Source: CAVUFH01 sp963740835 (GTDB taxonomy: Bacteria; Actinomycetota; Acidimicrobiia; IMCC26256; PALSA-610). From it: a stretch of 64,000 nt of DNA. Numbering within the stretch: the first letter of the stretch is position 1; every line of letters starts with the position of its first letter. The notes beneath the pieces are model-generated. The model ran no database searches. It saw only the letters and a list, made by a program, of their open reading frames with translations, and was not told where the DNA came from. Positions 16,776-24,432 of the stretch are shown piece by piece. Location of the stretch: positions 248,001-312,000 of the forward strand of contig CAVUFH010000007.1 in the NCBI GenBank assembly GCA_963740835.1. Reading direction: 5' to 3'. Made by a program: the position numbers and the translations under genes.

Positions 16776-17788
16776 TGGCCACGGTGCGGGAAGCGACCGG
16801 GCCGGCCGAGGCGCGTGGCATCACGCGTGACGCCGTTCGGATGATGGTCGCGTACCGCAGTGATCTGCGCGTCGTGCACACCCACGCGCACGATCTTCCC
16901 CAGTTCCTCGACGAAGGTGACCTCGTCGTCGTGAACACGTCCGGCACGCTCGCGGCCGCGGTCGACGCGTTGGGCGAAGACGGCACGCCGCTCGTGGTCC
17001 ACCTGTCGCAGCTGCTTCCGGCCGGTCTGTGGCTCGTCGAGCTGCGCCGCCCCGATGGCGGCGCGACGCAACCCTGGTTCGACGAACCCCCGGGTCGAAC
17101 GCTGCGGCTCATCGGGGGTGGTGTCATCAACCTCGCAGCGCGGTTCGAGTCATCGCAGCGGTTGTGGGTCGCGACCCTCGACCTCGACGTACCGGTGTTG
17201 ACCTACCTCGCGGTGCACGGCCGCCCGATCCGCTATGGCTACGTCACGCGCGACTGGCCCCTCGACGTGTACCAGAACGTGTACGCGCGTGAGCCCGGCA
17301 GCGCGGAGATGCCGAGCGCGGGGCGACCCTTCACACCCGAGCTGGTCACACGCCTGGTCGCCAAGGGAGTCGGCGTCACACCACTCGTGCTCCACACCGG
17401 CGTGTCCTCGCTCGAGGCGAACGAGCACCCGTATCCAGAGTGGTATCGCGTCGCGCCGTCGACGGCGTCGCGCATCAACCACACCCATGCCGACGGTGGA
17501 CGCGTGATCGCGATCGGCACGACGGTGGTGCGCGCGCTCGAAACCCTCGCCGAACCTTCGGGGCTCGTGCACCCGGGTGAAGGCTGGACCGATCTCATGA
17601 TCACGCCCGAGCGCGGTGTAGCAAGCGTCGACGGCATGCTCACCGGTTGGCACGAACCCGAGGCATCACATCTGCTGATGCTGGAAGCGGTCGCGGGTCG
17701 GCCGGTGCTCGACGTGTCCTACGCGGCGGCCGAGGACGAGGGCTACCTGTGGCACGAGTTCGGCGACGTCCACCTGCTCCTCCCGTAG
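16772..17788 (+). CDS. QueA-like S-adenosylmethionine:tRNA ribosyltransferase-isomerase
   Basis: A 338-residue protein of the QueA family, slightly shorter than the usual 340-350. Landmarks are HAHDLPQFLDEGDLVVVNTSGTL near residue 40, RPIRYGYV, and a C-terminal block HPGEGWTDLMITPERGVASVDGMLTGWHEPEASHLLMLEA that ends EFGDVHLLLP. QueA adds epoxycyclopentane to preQ1 in tRNA for queuosine. No tgt, queC-F or queG gene lies in this window, and the gene is translationally coupled to an SDR (ATGA overlap), so a specialised role on another nucleoside is possible (inference). Confidence 0.8.
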   Translation: MMATVREATGPAEARGITRDAVRMMVAYRSDLRVVHTHAHDLPQFLDEGDLVVVNTSGTLAAAVDALGEDGTPLVVHLSQLLPAGLWLVELRRPDGGATQPWFDEPPGRTLRLIGGGVINLAARFESSQRLWVATLDLDVPVLTYLAVHGRPIRYGYVTRDWPLDVYQNVYAREPGSAEMPSAGRPFTPELVTRLVAKGVGVTPLVLHTGVSSLEANEHPYPEWYRVAPSTASRINHTHADGGRVIAIGTTVVRALETLAEPSGLVHPGEGWTDLMITPERGVASVDGMLTGWHEPEASHLLMLEAVAGRPVLDVSYAAAEDEGYLWHEFGDVHLLLP

Positions 17789-17838
17789 GTTTTGGCGACA
17801 TTCGGCGACCGTTTCGGTCGTGAATCGTCGCTAAAACC
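17788..17838. terminator. Nested hairpin between convergent genes
   Basis: Arms 17788-17799 (GGTTTTGGCGAC) and 17827-17838 pair over 12 bases with one G-U wobble. Inside, ATTC (17800-17803) pairs with GAAT (17822-17825) and CGACCG with CGGTCG around TTT. It sits in the 56-base gap between the QueA-like gene and the sulfatase, which face each other, so it probably ends transcription in both directions. Confidence 0.6.
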
Positions 17839-17844
17839 GTTCGG

Positions 17845-19455
17845 TCAGGCGAGGCCGACGCGTTCGTACTGCTCGACGGGCGCCTCGGCCTCGTCGAGCG
17901 CGGCGCGCAACAGATCGACCGCTTCCTTCTCCTCGGGGGCGCCGGCGCGGTTCGCGGTCTGCCACGGATCGGCATCGAGGTCGTGCAGAAGGTGGTGATC
18001 GGGCTCGACGCCGTAGGCCCAGAAGGGCAGGAAGTCACCGGGCCCGAACGGCTGTCGGATCACCGGCACGTCGGAACCGGGCATGAACGCAAGTGCGGCC
18101 CGGCGATCGGGACGGGGCAGCCGCAGCTCCGGACGGGCGTGGATCGGCATCGTCGACCAGCGGTTCGACCACATCGCGAGCGGGAAGTTCTCACCGGCCG
18201 GGGCGCGCGCGTAGTGCCGCTCCCGGTCGACGACGTGCACGTGCCGCCCCCAGTACCCGAGGAGCACGTGCTCGCGTACCGCGTCGACGCGACGTTCGAT
18301 CAACGGGACGAGTGAGCGGCCGTGCGTCCGGTGCGCAGGTTCGACGCCGAAGATGTCGGCCATCGTTGCGTGGACGTCGACGTTGGTCGAGAGCGCGTCG
18401 ATGGTGCCGGCCGGCGCGCCCGGCCACGCGATCAGCAGGGGCGAGTGGCCGAGGTCGGAGTAGATGGGGATCCCGGGCTTGCCGAACGCGTCGCGCTCGC
18501 CGAGGTAGTGGCCGTGGTCCGTGCACAGGACGACTGCGGTGTCGTCCCACAACTGCTGCGCGTCGAGCTGGTCGAGGATGCGACCGAGCCAGTGGTCGAT
18601 CATCGTCAGCTTCGACTGGTAGTTGGCACGAATCTGGCGTGCTTCCGCGGGCTGCAACCGTCCCTTGGCGATGGTTTCGGTCGAGTAGGGCGGCCAGATG
18701 AGGCGCGGACCCTCCCAAGTGTCGTCGTAGCGCGTCGTCCAGGGTGCCGGCGTGTCGAACGGTTCGTGCGGGTCGAACTCGTCGACGAACAGCAAGAAGC
18801 GCTCGTGGTGACGCGCGCTCGTGCGCAGCCACTCCTCGGCCGCGCGCATCGTGCGGGGCCCGGGGAATTCCTCCTCGGCGCGGAACCACGTGCGCGAGTC
18901 GTCGTACGGATGGTGCACGAACGCGGGCGCGGCCGGGAGCGCGGGCGTTCCGGTCCACGTCGGATCGGGGCGCGTGCGCCAGGGATCACCTTCGTGGCCG
19001 CGCACGTACTCCCACGCGCTGAAATCGGTGTGGTAGTTCTCGCCGCCGATCTCGAACAGGTGCGGGTGGTCGGACACGAGCATCGTCGTGATTCCGGCGC
19101 GGCGCAGGTCGTAGGTGATGGCGTCTTCCCAGACCTCGATCGATCCCCACGGTCGCCAGAGGAAGTCGAGCGCACCGACGAGCAGGTCGTGACGGGCGGG
19201 CATGCACGGCAGCGATCCGGACCAGTGCCGGTCGAACCGCAGTGATCGACGCGCGAGCCGGTCGATGTTCGGCGTGGCGACGGGCTCGAGGTCGGCCCAG
19301 TCACCGACGCCGGTTGCGACGCGCCGTTCCTGTTGCTGCCGCGCGTCGAGGTAGCAGTCGAGGAAGTGACGGTTCAGGCTGTCGAGGAGGACGACGACGA
19401 GGTTCGCGGGCCGATCCGCCGAGCCGTTCCCGGCTGCGTTCAGGAGTACGCCCAA
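17845..19455 (-). CDS. Sulfatase (type I, formylglycine-dependent)
   Basis: A protein of about 536 residues of the alkaline-phosphatase-like sulfatase family. The metal strand is NLVVVLLDSLNRH, and the sulfatase signature appears as Cys84-x-Pro-x-Arg88 in GSLPCMPARHDLL, where the cysteine would be converted to formylglycine. Later TDHGHYLGERDAFGKPG gives the second metal site. There is no signal peptide, so it is probably cytoplasmic. A TTG at 19455 overlaps the upstream VOC gene by 16 bases; a start slightly further downstream is possible. The C-terminus lies beside the 17788 hairpin. The sulfate ester substrate is unknown. Confidence 0.85.
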   Translation of the reverse strand: MGVLLNAAGNGSADRPANLVVVLLDSLNRHFLDCYLDARQQQERRVATGVGDWADLEPVATPNIDRLARRSLRFDRHWSGSLPCMPARHDLLVGALDFLWRPWGSIEVWEDAITYDLRRAGITTMLVSDHPHLFEIGGENYHTDFSAWEYVRGHEGDPWRTRPDPTWTGTPALPAAPAFVHHPYDDSRTWFRAEEEFPGPRTMRAAEEWLRTSARHHERFLLFVDEFDPHEPFDTPAPWTTRYDDTWEGPRLIWPPYSTETIAKGRLQPAEARQIRANYQSKLTMIDHWLGRILDQLDAQQLWDDTAVVLCTDHGHYLGERDAFGKPGIPIYSDLGHSPLLIAWPGAPAGTIDALSTNVDVHATMADIFGVEPAHRTHGRSLVPLIERRVDAVREHVLLGYWGRHVHVVDRERHYARAPAGENFPLAMWSNRWSTMPIHARPELRLPRPDRRAALAFMPGSDVPVIRQPFGPGDFLPFWAYGVEPDHHLLHDLDADPWQTANRAGAPEEKEAVDLLRAALDEAEAPVEQYERVGLA

Positions 19456-19901
19456 CGCTTCTGCGGCTCGGCACCCTCCGCGTACTCGATGCACTGCACG
19501 TCGAATTGGATCGGCAGCAGGTAGCGAACGTAGAACGCGTGCACGGTGACCGGTCCGGTGACGAGATCCTGCTTGAACTCCAGGATCTTCACGCGGTCGT
19601 CCTTGTCGCGCCACTTCTTCGCGAGCTCGAGCAGCTCGTCGACTTCTTCACGTGTGTCGCAGAGGATGCCGAGGTGGTCGTAGCCCGGCGCTTGCATGTG
19701 CTTGTCGGCTTCGGCCAGCAGGATGAACGACTGCGAGCCGTCGTCGCCCGCGAGCAGGAAGTTCTTCTGGTCGAAGAGCTCGACGTCGACGCCATGCCAT
19801 CCGAACATCTCGCCGTAGAACGCGGCGATGTCGGCCCTCGTCGCGTCGTCAAGCGCGCCGCGTGGGAACGTCAGTTCCATGTGGTTGAACCGTTTCGGCA
19901 T
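19440..19901 (-). CDS. VOC (glyoxalase/extradiol dioxygenase fold) protein
   Basis: A 153-residue protein with a vicinal-oxygen-chelate pattern: HMELTFPRGALDDATRADIAAFYGEMFGW at the N-terminus, GYDHLGILCDTREEVDELLELAKKW in the second module, and a C-terminal LLPIQFDVQCIEY strand. Only some of the usual metal residues (His, Glu) are evident. The start at 19901 (MPKRFNH) is preferred because TACGCT ends 7 bases upstream. It likely heads a two-gene unit with the sulfatase. Confidence 0.75.
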   Translation of the reverse strand: MPKRFNHMELTFPRGALDDATRADIAAFYGEMFGWHGVDVELFDQKNFLLAGDDGSQSFILLAEADKHMQAPGYDHLGILCDTREEVDELLELAKKWRDKDDRVKILEFKQDLVTGPVTVHAFYVRYLLPIQFDVQCIEYAEGAEPQKRWAYS

Positions 19902-19943
19902 GCGACGAAGCGTACGCGAGCCCGTCTCCGGCGACAATTGTCG

Positions 19944-21500
19944 CTACAGGCGCGACGGCAGGGGCACGTCGATGAGGTGTGGGCCGGGCTCGGCGAGCGC
20001 GCGTCGCAGCGCGGCCGTGAGCTCCTCGGCCGTCTCGGGCCGGGTCGCGTCGACGCCCATCCCGCGCGCGAGCGCCACGAAGTCGAGATCAGGGTTCGAG
20101 AGATCGAGCAGCGAGTGCGCACGTGGGCCGCCTGCACCCGCGCCGACCCGGCTCAGTTCGATGTTGAGGATGGCGTAGGAACGGTTGTCGAACAGGATCG
20201 TCGTGACGTCGAGCCCTTCGCGCGCCTGCGTCCACAGCGCCTGGAGCGTGTACATCGCGCTGCCGTCGGCTTCGAGGCAGATGACCTTGCGGTCGGGGCA
20301 GGCGACTGCGGCACCGGTCGCGAGCGGCAGGCCGAGCCCGATCGCGCCGCCGGTGAGCGTCAGCCAGTCATGGCGCGGCGCGCCCGCGGTCGCACCCGAC
20401 ACGAACAGTCCACCGGTTTGCGCTTCGTCGGCGACGATCGCGCCTTCCGGCAGCAGCGCGCCGAGCACCTCGCCCACCACTTGCGCACTCAACGCACCCG
20501 TCGGCAGATCGGGCCGGACCGCCGGCTGCCGCGGCGCGCCGTCCGCCTCCGCGCCGACCGCGTCGGCCAGCTGTTCCAGTGCGAGCGCGACATCGTCCAT
20601 GCCGAGTGCGAGCGTGTGCACTTCGCAGCCGTCGGGAACGAGAAGGCTGGGCTTCTCCGGATACGCGAAGAACGAGACCGGCGGCGTGGTGTCGACGAGC
20701 ACGAGGTGCCGGACACCGTCGAGCTGGGCGAGCGCGAACTCGGAGAAGTATCCGAGCCGTTCGACCGCCGGGAGCCCCGCACCGCGCTCGAGTCGGGCCG
20801 GGAACACCTCGGCGAGCAGCTTCGCACCGGTGCGGTGCGCGACCCGTCCGGCCGCGAGGAGGGGACGTTCGCGGAGCGCGGCCCCGCCGAGCAGGAGCGC
20901 AACCGGTTCACCGGAGCGCAGCGCCTTGGCGACGGTGTCGATCACGTCGCCCGGTATGTCGCGCCGGGCAACCGGCTCGGCCGCGCCGGCGGGTTCACCG
21001 GCTTCGAGCCACGTCGTGTCCGCGGGCAGGATCAGCGTCGCGATCTGTCCGGGCGGCGTGCGCGCCGCGACCACCGCTTCGACGGCGTCACGCGCGACCG
21101 TCTGCGGCTGGGCCGTATCGCGGATCCAGCCCGACACGTTGCGCGCGAGCGCGTCGATGTCGGAGGTGAGCGGTGCGTCGTACGCGCGGTGGTACGTCGC
21201 CTGGTCGCCGACGATGTTCACAACCGGCGTGCGGGCCCGCCGTGCGTTGTGCAGGTTCGCGATCCCGTTGCCCAGGCCGGGTCCGAGGTGAAGGAGCGTC
21301 GCGGCCGGCGTTCCGGTCATGCGGCCGTAGCCGTCGGCCGCGCCGGTGGCGACGCCCTCGAACAACGTGAGGATCGCGCGCATCTCGGCGACGTCGTCGA
21401 GCGCGGCGACGAACTGCATCTCGGAGGTTCCCGGATTCGCGAAGCACACGTCGACCCCGTTCGCGACCAGAGTGCGGATGAGTGCGTGGGCGCCGTTCAT
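19944..21500 (-). CDS. ThDP-dependent enzyme, acetolactate-synthase large-subunit-like (IlvX type)
   Basis: A 518-residue thiamine-diphosphate enzyme. The catalytic glutamate region is LTLFEGVATGAADGYGRMTG, the central FAD/nucleotide-like domain contains VALLLGGAAL, and the C-terminal ThDP motif is CLEADGSAMYTLQALWTQAREGLDVTTILFDNRSY (GDG...N type). It resembles mycobacterial IlvX rather than anabolic IlvB, and no small subunit is adjacent. It probably acts on a 2-oxo acid or acyl donor. It follows the GlcD-like gene by 21 bases with a GAGGATCC ribosome site, implying an operon that oxidises a 2-hydroxy acid and then processes the oxo acid. Confidence 0.85.
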   Translation of the reverse strand: MNGAHALIRTLVANGVDVCFANPGTSEMQFVAALDDVAEMRAILTLFEGVATGAADGYGRMTGTPAATLLHLGPGLGNGIANLHNARRARTPVVNIVGDQATYHRAYDAPLTSDIDALARNVSGWIRDTAQPQTVARDAVEAVVAARTPPGQIATLILPADTTWLEAGEPAGAAEPVARRDIPGDVIDTVAKALRSGEPVALLLGGAALRERPLLAAGRVAHRTGAKLLAEVFPARLERGAGLPAVERLGYFSEFALAQLDGVRHLVLVDTTPPVSFFAYPEKPSLLVPDGCEVHTLALGMDDVALALEQLADAVGAEADGAPRQPAVRPDLPTGALSAQVVGEVLGALLPEGAIVADEAQTGGLFVSGATAGAPRHDWLTLTGGAIGLGLPLATGAAVACPDRKVICLEADGSAMYTLQALWTQAREGLDVTTILFDNRSYAILNIELSRVGAGAGGPRAHSLLDLSNPDLDFVALARGMGVDATRPETAEELTAALRRALAEPGPHLIDVPLPSRL

Positions 21501-21521
21501 GGGATCCTCGATCCAAGGGTG

Positions 21522-22895
21522 TCAGTCGAGCAACGTGCCGGGGTTCAGGATGCCGTTCGGGTCGAACGCCGTCTTGATACGACGCATCAACGCGATCTTG
21601 GCGGGATCCTCGAGCTCGAGGAAGTAGCGCTTCTTCGCCTTGCCGATGCCGTGCTCGGCCGAGATCGCGCCACCGAGCTTCAACCCGGCTTCGAGGATCG
21701 CGCGCATCACCTTGTGCCGCTCTTCGTCGTCGCGCTGGAACACCGAGAGGTGCACGTTGCCGTCGCCGGCGTGCCCCGCTCCCGCAACCCACGTGGCGTG
21801 CTCCTCCGCGATCGCGGCGACCGTCGCGAGGTATTCCGGCACCGACGCGCGCGGCACGACCACATCGATGATGTCGTTGGCGCCGTTCTGCTTGGCGACC
21901 CAGAACGCCTTCTCGCGCGCTTCGAGCAGCAGCGCCGCCGAGTGCGAGGGCAACACGTACACGTCTACTGCGCCGAGTTCGGCGAGCAGCTCGGCGACGG
22001 TTGCCGTGTCCTCGTCGAGCCGGTCGCCGTGGTGCTGTTCGATCACGACGACGAGATACGCCGCCGTCGCGTCCTTGACCGCGTCGGGGATGCCAAGGTC
22101 GAGGCCGACGTTCGCGGTCGTCGCGGCCATGCTCAGCGCGTCGATGTACTCGAGGATCAACGGATCCACACCACTGTTCACGATCCGCGGGACCGCGGCC
22201 GACACCTCCGCGAGCGTGCCGAACGGCGCCAGCACCGTCGCGGTGTGCGGAGGACGCGGGTACAGCTTCACGATCGCCTCGGTGACGATCGCGAGCGTCC
22301 CTTCGGAGCCGATGATCAACTGCGTGAGGTCGTAGCCGGTGGTCGCCTTCACGTACTTGCCGCCGGTCCGGATCACTTCACCCGTCGCGAGCACGGCTTC
22401 CAGCCCGAGCACCTGGTGCCGGGTCACGCCGTACTTCACCGCGCGCATCCCGCCCGCGTTCGTGGCGACGTTGCCGCCGAGGCTCGCGCTCGTCTCGCCC
22501 GGGTAGACCGGATAGACCAGGCCGTTCGGCGCGGTCGCCTCCTCGAGCTGGTCGAGCGTGACACCCGCTTCGACCACCGCGCAGTGGTTGTCGAGGTCGA
22601 TCTCGACGATCCGTTGCATGCGGTCCAGGGCGCAGACGATCCCGTCGGCGCGCGGGATCGCCGCGCCCGACAGCCCGGTTCCGGAACCACGCGCGGTCAC
22701 CGGCACGCCCAGCTGCGCGGCGACGCGGACCACGCCTGCGACCTCGGCGGTGCCTGCGGGCCGCACGACCGCGAGGGGCCGCACCGCGACGCCGGTGAGC
22801 GCTTCGTCGTGGGTGTACTCCTCGGGAATCGCGTCGCCAGTCAGCACTTGGGCCGAACCGACAACCTCGCGCAGGCGGTCGACGAGGTCGGTCAC
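21522..22895 (-). CDS. FAD-binding oxidase, glycolate oxidase GlcD / D-lactate dehydrogenase type
   Basis: A 457-residue PCMH-type flavoprotein. The FAD domain shows PVTARGSGTGLSGAAIP and YPGETSASLGGNVATNAGGMRAVKYG, and the C-terminal domain has the metal/substrate motif GHAGDGNVHLSVF and SAEHGIGKAKKRYF. The family oxidises glycolate, D-lactate or related 2-hydroxy acids to 2-oxo acids and passes electrons to the respiratory chain. No GlcE/GlcF is adjacent, so it is likely a one-subunit form. It is first in the operon with the ThDP enzyme. Its GTG at 22895 faces the superoxide dismutase promoter region across 163 bases. Confidence 0.88.
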   Translation of the reverse strand: MTDLVDRLREVVGSAQVLTGDAIPEEYTHDEALTGVAVRPLAVVRPAGTAEVAGVVRVAAQLGVPVTARGSGTGLSGAAIPRADGIVCALDRMQRIVEIDLDNHCAVVEAGVTLDQLEEATAPNGLVYPVYPGETSASLGGNVATNAGGMRAVKYGVTRHQVLGLEAVLATGEVIRTGGKYVKATTGYDLTQLIIGSEGTLAIVTEAIVKLYPRPPHTATVLAPFGTLAEVSAAVPRIVNSGVDPLILEYIDALSMAATTANVGLDLGIPDAVKDATAAYLVVVIEQHHGDRLDEDTATVAELLAELGAVDVYVLPSHSAALLLEAREKAFWVAKQNGANDIIDVVVPRASVPEYLATVAAIAEEHATWVAGAGHAGDGNVHLSVFQRDDEERHKVMRAILEAGLKLGGAISAEHGIGKAKKRYFLELEDPAKIALMRRIKTAFDPNGILNPGTLLD

Positions 22896-23058
22896 CGGAG
22901 ATCGCCGGGGGCCAGGGAGCGGGGCGACAGCACGACCGCTGTGTACGCGGCGCGGGCGCTGCGGTCAAGCCGTACCGTGAGCACCGAACCGTGACTCATC
23001 GGGACGGCTTTGCGACCGGGCCCTCCGGGGTAACACCACACGACGACGAAGGAGTGCC

Positions 23059-23673
23059 ATGAAGCCTTACACCCTCCCCGATCTTCCCTATGACTACGCC
23101 GCGCTCGAGCCGTACTACTCGGCACGCATGCTCGAGCTCCATCACGACAAGCACCACGCTGCGTATGTGAAGGGCGTCAACACGACGCTCGACAAGCTCG
23201 CGGCGATGCGGGCATCGGGCGACCTCAGCTCGATCGTCGGCCTCGAGAAGACGCTCGCGTTCAACCTCTCCGGCCACGTACTGCACACGCTGTTCTGGCA
23301 GAACCTCTCGCCCGACGGCGGCGACCGTCCCGAAGGCGACCTCGCCGCCGCGATCGACGAGAGCTTCGGCAGCTTCGACGGGTTCAAGGCGCACCTGACC
23401 GAAGCGACCGGCACTGTTCAGGGATCCGGCTGGGGCGCGCTGTCGTGGGAGCCGCTCGGCGAGCGGTTGTTCATCGAGCAGATCTACGACCACCAGGGCA
23501 ACGTCGGCCAGAGCGGGGTGATCCTGCTGGTGATCGACGCGTGGGAGCACGCGTTCTATCTGCAGTACGAGAACCGCAAGCCCGAGTACGTCGACGCGAT
23601 GTGGAACATCATCGACTGGGCCGACGTGCAGCGCCGGTTCGACCGCGCCCGCGACGTCGTCTTCGCGACCTGA
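23059..23673 (+). CDS. sodA: Superoxide dismutase (Fe/Mn family)
   Basis: A 204-residue Fe/Mn superoxide dismutase. Metal ligands are visible in LELHHDKHHAAYV (first His), SGHVLHTLFWQNL (second His) and VIDAWEHAFYLQY (Asp and third His), and the second-shell region reads VQGSGWGALSW as in mycobacterial SodA. Whether Fe or Mn is bound cannot be settled from this. GAAGGAG lies just upstream of the ATG. No signal peptide is seen, so the enzyme is cytoplasmic unless exported by the non-classical route known for some relatives. A strong nested hairpin follows the gene. Confidence 0.95.
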   Translation: MKPYTLPDLPYDYAALEPYYSARMLELHHDKHHAAYVKGVNTTLDKLAAMRASGDLSSIVGLEKTLAFNLSGHVLHTLFWQNLSPDGGDRPEGDLAAAIDESFGSFDGFKAHLTEATGTVQGSGWGALSWEPLGERLFIEQIYDHQGNVGQSGVILLVIDAWEHAFYLQYENRKPEYVDAMWNIIDWADVQRRFDRARDVVFAT

Positions 23674-23698
23674 ACCCACCACTGCGCGAAACACAGCT

Positions 23699-23751
23699 CG
23701 AACCGGCGTGAGTTCGCCCACCGGGCCGGTGGGTGATTTCACGCCGGTTCG
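23699..23751. terminator. Nested 53-base hairpin after sodA
   Basis: Perfect 13-base arms CGAACCGGCGTGA (23699-23711) and TCACGCCGGTTCG (23739-23751) enclose a second perfect stem CCCACCGG/CCGGTGGG with a one-base loop. There is no U-run. It probably terminates sodA or protects its 3' end. Its outer arms closely match those of the hairpin at 58345. Confidence 0.6.
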
Positions 23752-23778
23752 GGGCACGGACGTCCTAGCCTGCCCCGG

Positions 23779-24432
23779 ATGCCCAGCTGGTCGACGTTCG
23801 CCGTCTTCGTGCCGGCCGCGCTCGTGGTGCTGCTCGTGCCGGGACCGTCGGTCCTGTACGTCGTGACCCGCAGCGTCGACCAGGGCCGGGCCGCAGGCAT
23901 CGCTTCGGTCAGTGGTGTCGCCAGCGGGTCGATCGTCCACGTGCTCGCCGCCGCGCTCGGCGTCTCGATCGTGTTGACGCGCTCCGCGGAAGCGTTCGCG
24001 GTGGTGAAACTGGCCGGCGCCACCTACTTGATCTGGCTCGGCGTGCGTCGCCTCCTCGCTCGCGGTGGCGACGAGGGGGGTGACGCGCCGGCCCCGACCC
24101 GGGCACCCAGCGCTCGCCGGTGCTACTGGCAGGGTGTGCTCGTCGAGGTGCTCAACCCGAAGGTCGCGATCTTCTTCCTCGCATTCCTTCCGCAGTTCGT
24201 CGACCCTTCGGGCGCTGCGCCTGCGTTGCAGATCGTCGTGCTCGGTCTGACGTTCTCGGCCCTCGGCTGCGTGAGCGACGGCTGCTACGCGCTCGCGGCG
24301 TCGTCGGTCGGTCGGCGCTGGGCCCAGCACCGCGCCAGCCGCGCCCGCGTCGAGCGGGCGTCGGGCCTCGTGTACGTCGGGCTCGGCGTGTTCGCCGCGT
24401 TGACGCGGCGCCCGGTCGAGCGCACCGCGTGA
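23779..24432 (+). CDS. LysE-family amino-acid/metabolite exporter
   Basis: A 217-residue LysE/RhtB-type translocator with about six hydrophobic segments. It begins WSTFAVFVPAALVVLLVPGPSVLYVVTRSVDQGR, the family signature with the PGPS turn, then has AGATYLIWLGVRRLL and KVAIFFLAFLPQFVDP. Members export amino acids or homoserine lactones. TAGCCT ends 7 bases before the ATG, a leaderless pattern identical in spacing to the gene at 9534. The stop overlaps the GTG of the next gene (GTGA). Confidence 0.88.
   Translation: MPSWSTFAVFVPAALVVLLVPGPSVLYVVTRSVDQGRAAGIASVSGVASGSIVHVLAAALGVSIVLTRSAEAFAVVKLAGATYLIWLGVRRLLARGGDEGGDAPAPTRAPSARRCYWQGVLVEVLNPKVAIFFLAFLPQFVDPSGAAPALQIVVLGLTFSALGCVSDGCYALAASSVGRRWAQHRASRARVERASGLVYVGLGVFAALTRRPVERTA

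Noticed and set aside
19242..22994. Very long plus-strand open frame (1250 codons)
   Set aside because: It lies antisense to the VOC, ThDP and GlcD-type genes, is arginine- and histidine-rich with no domain, and is a product of GC-rich codon bias on the other strand.
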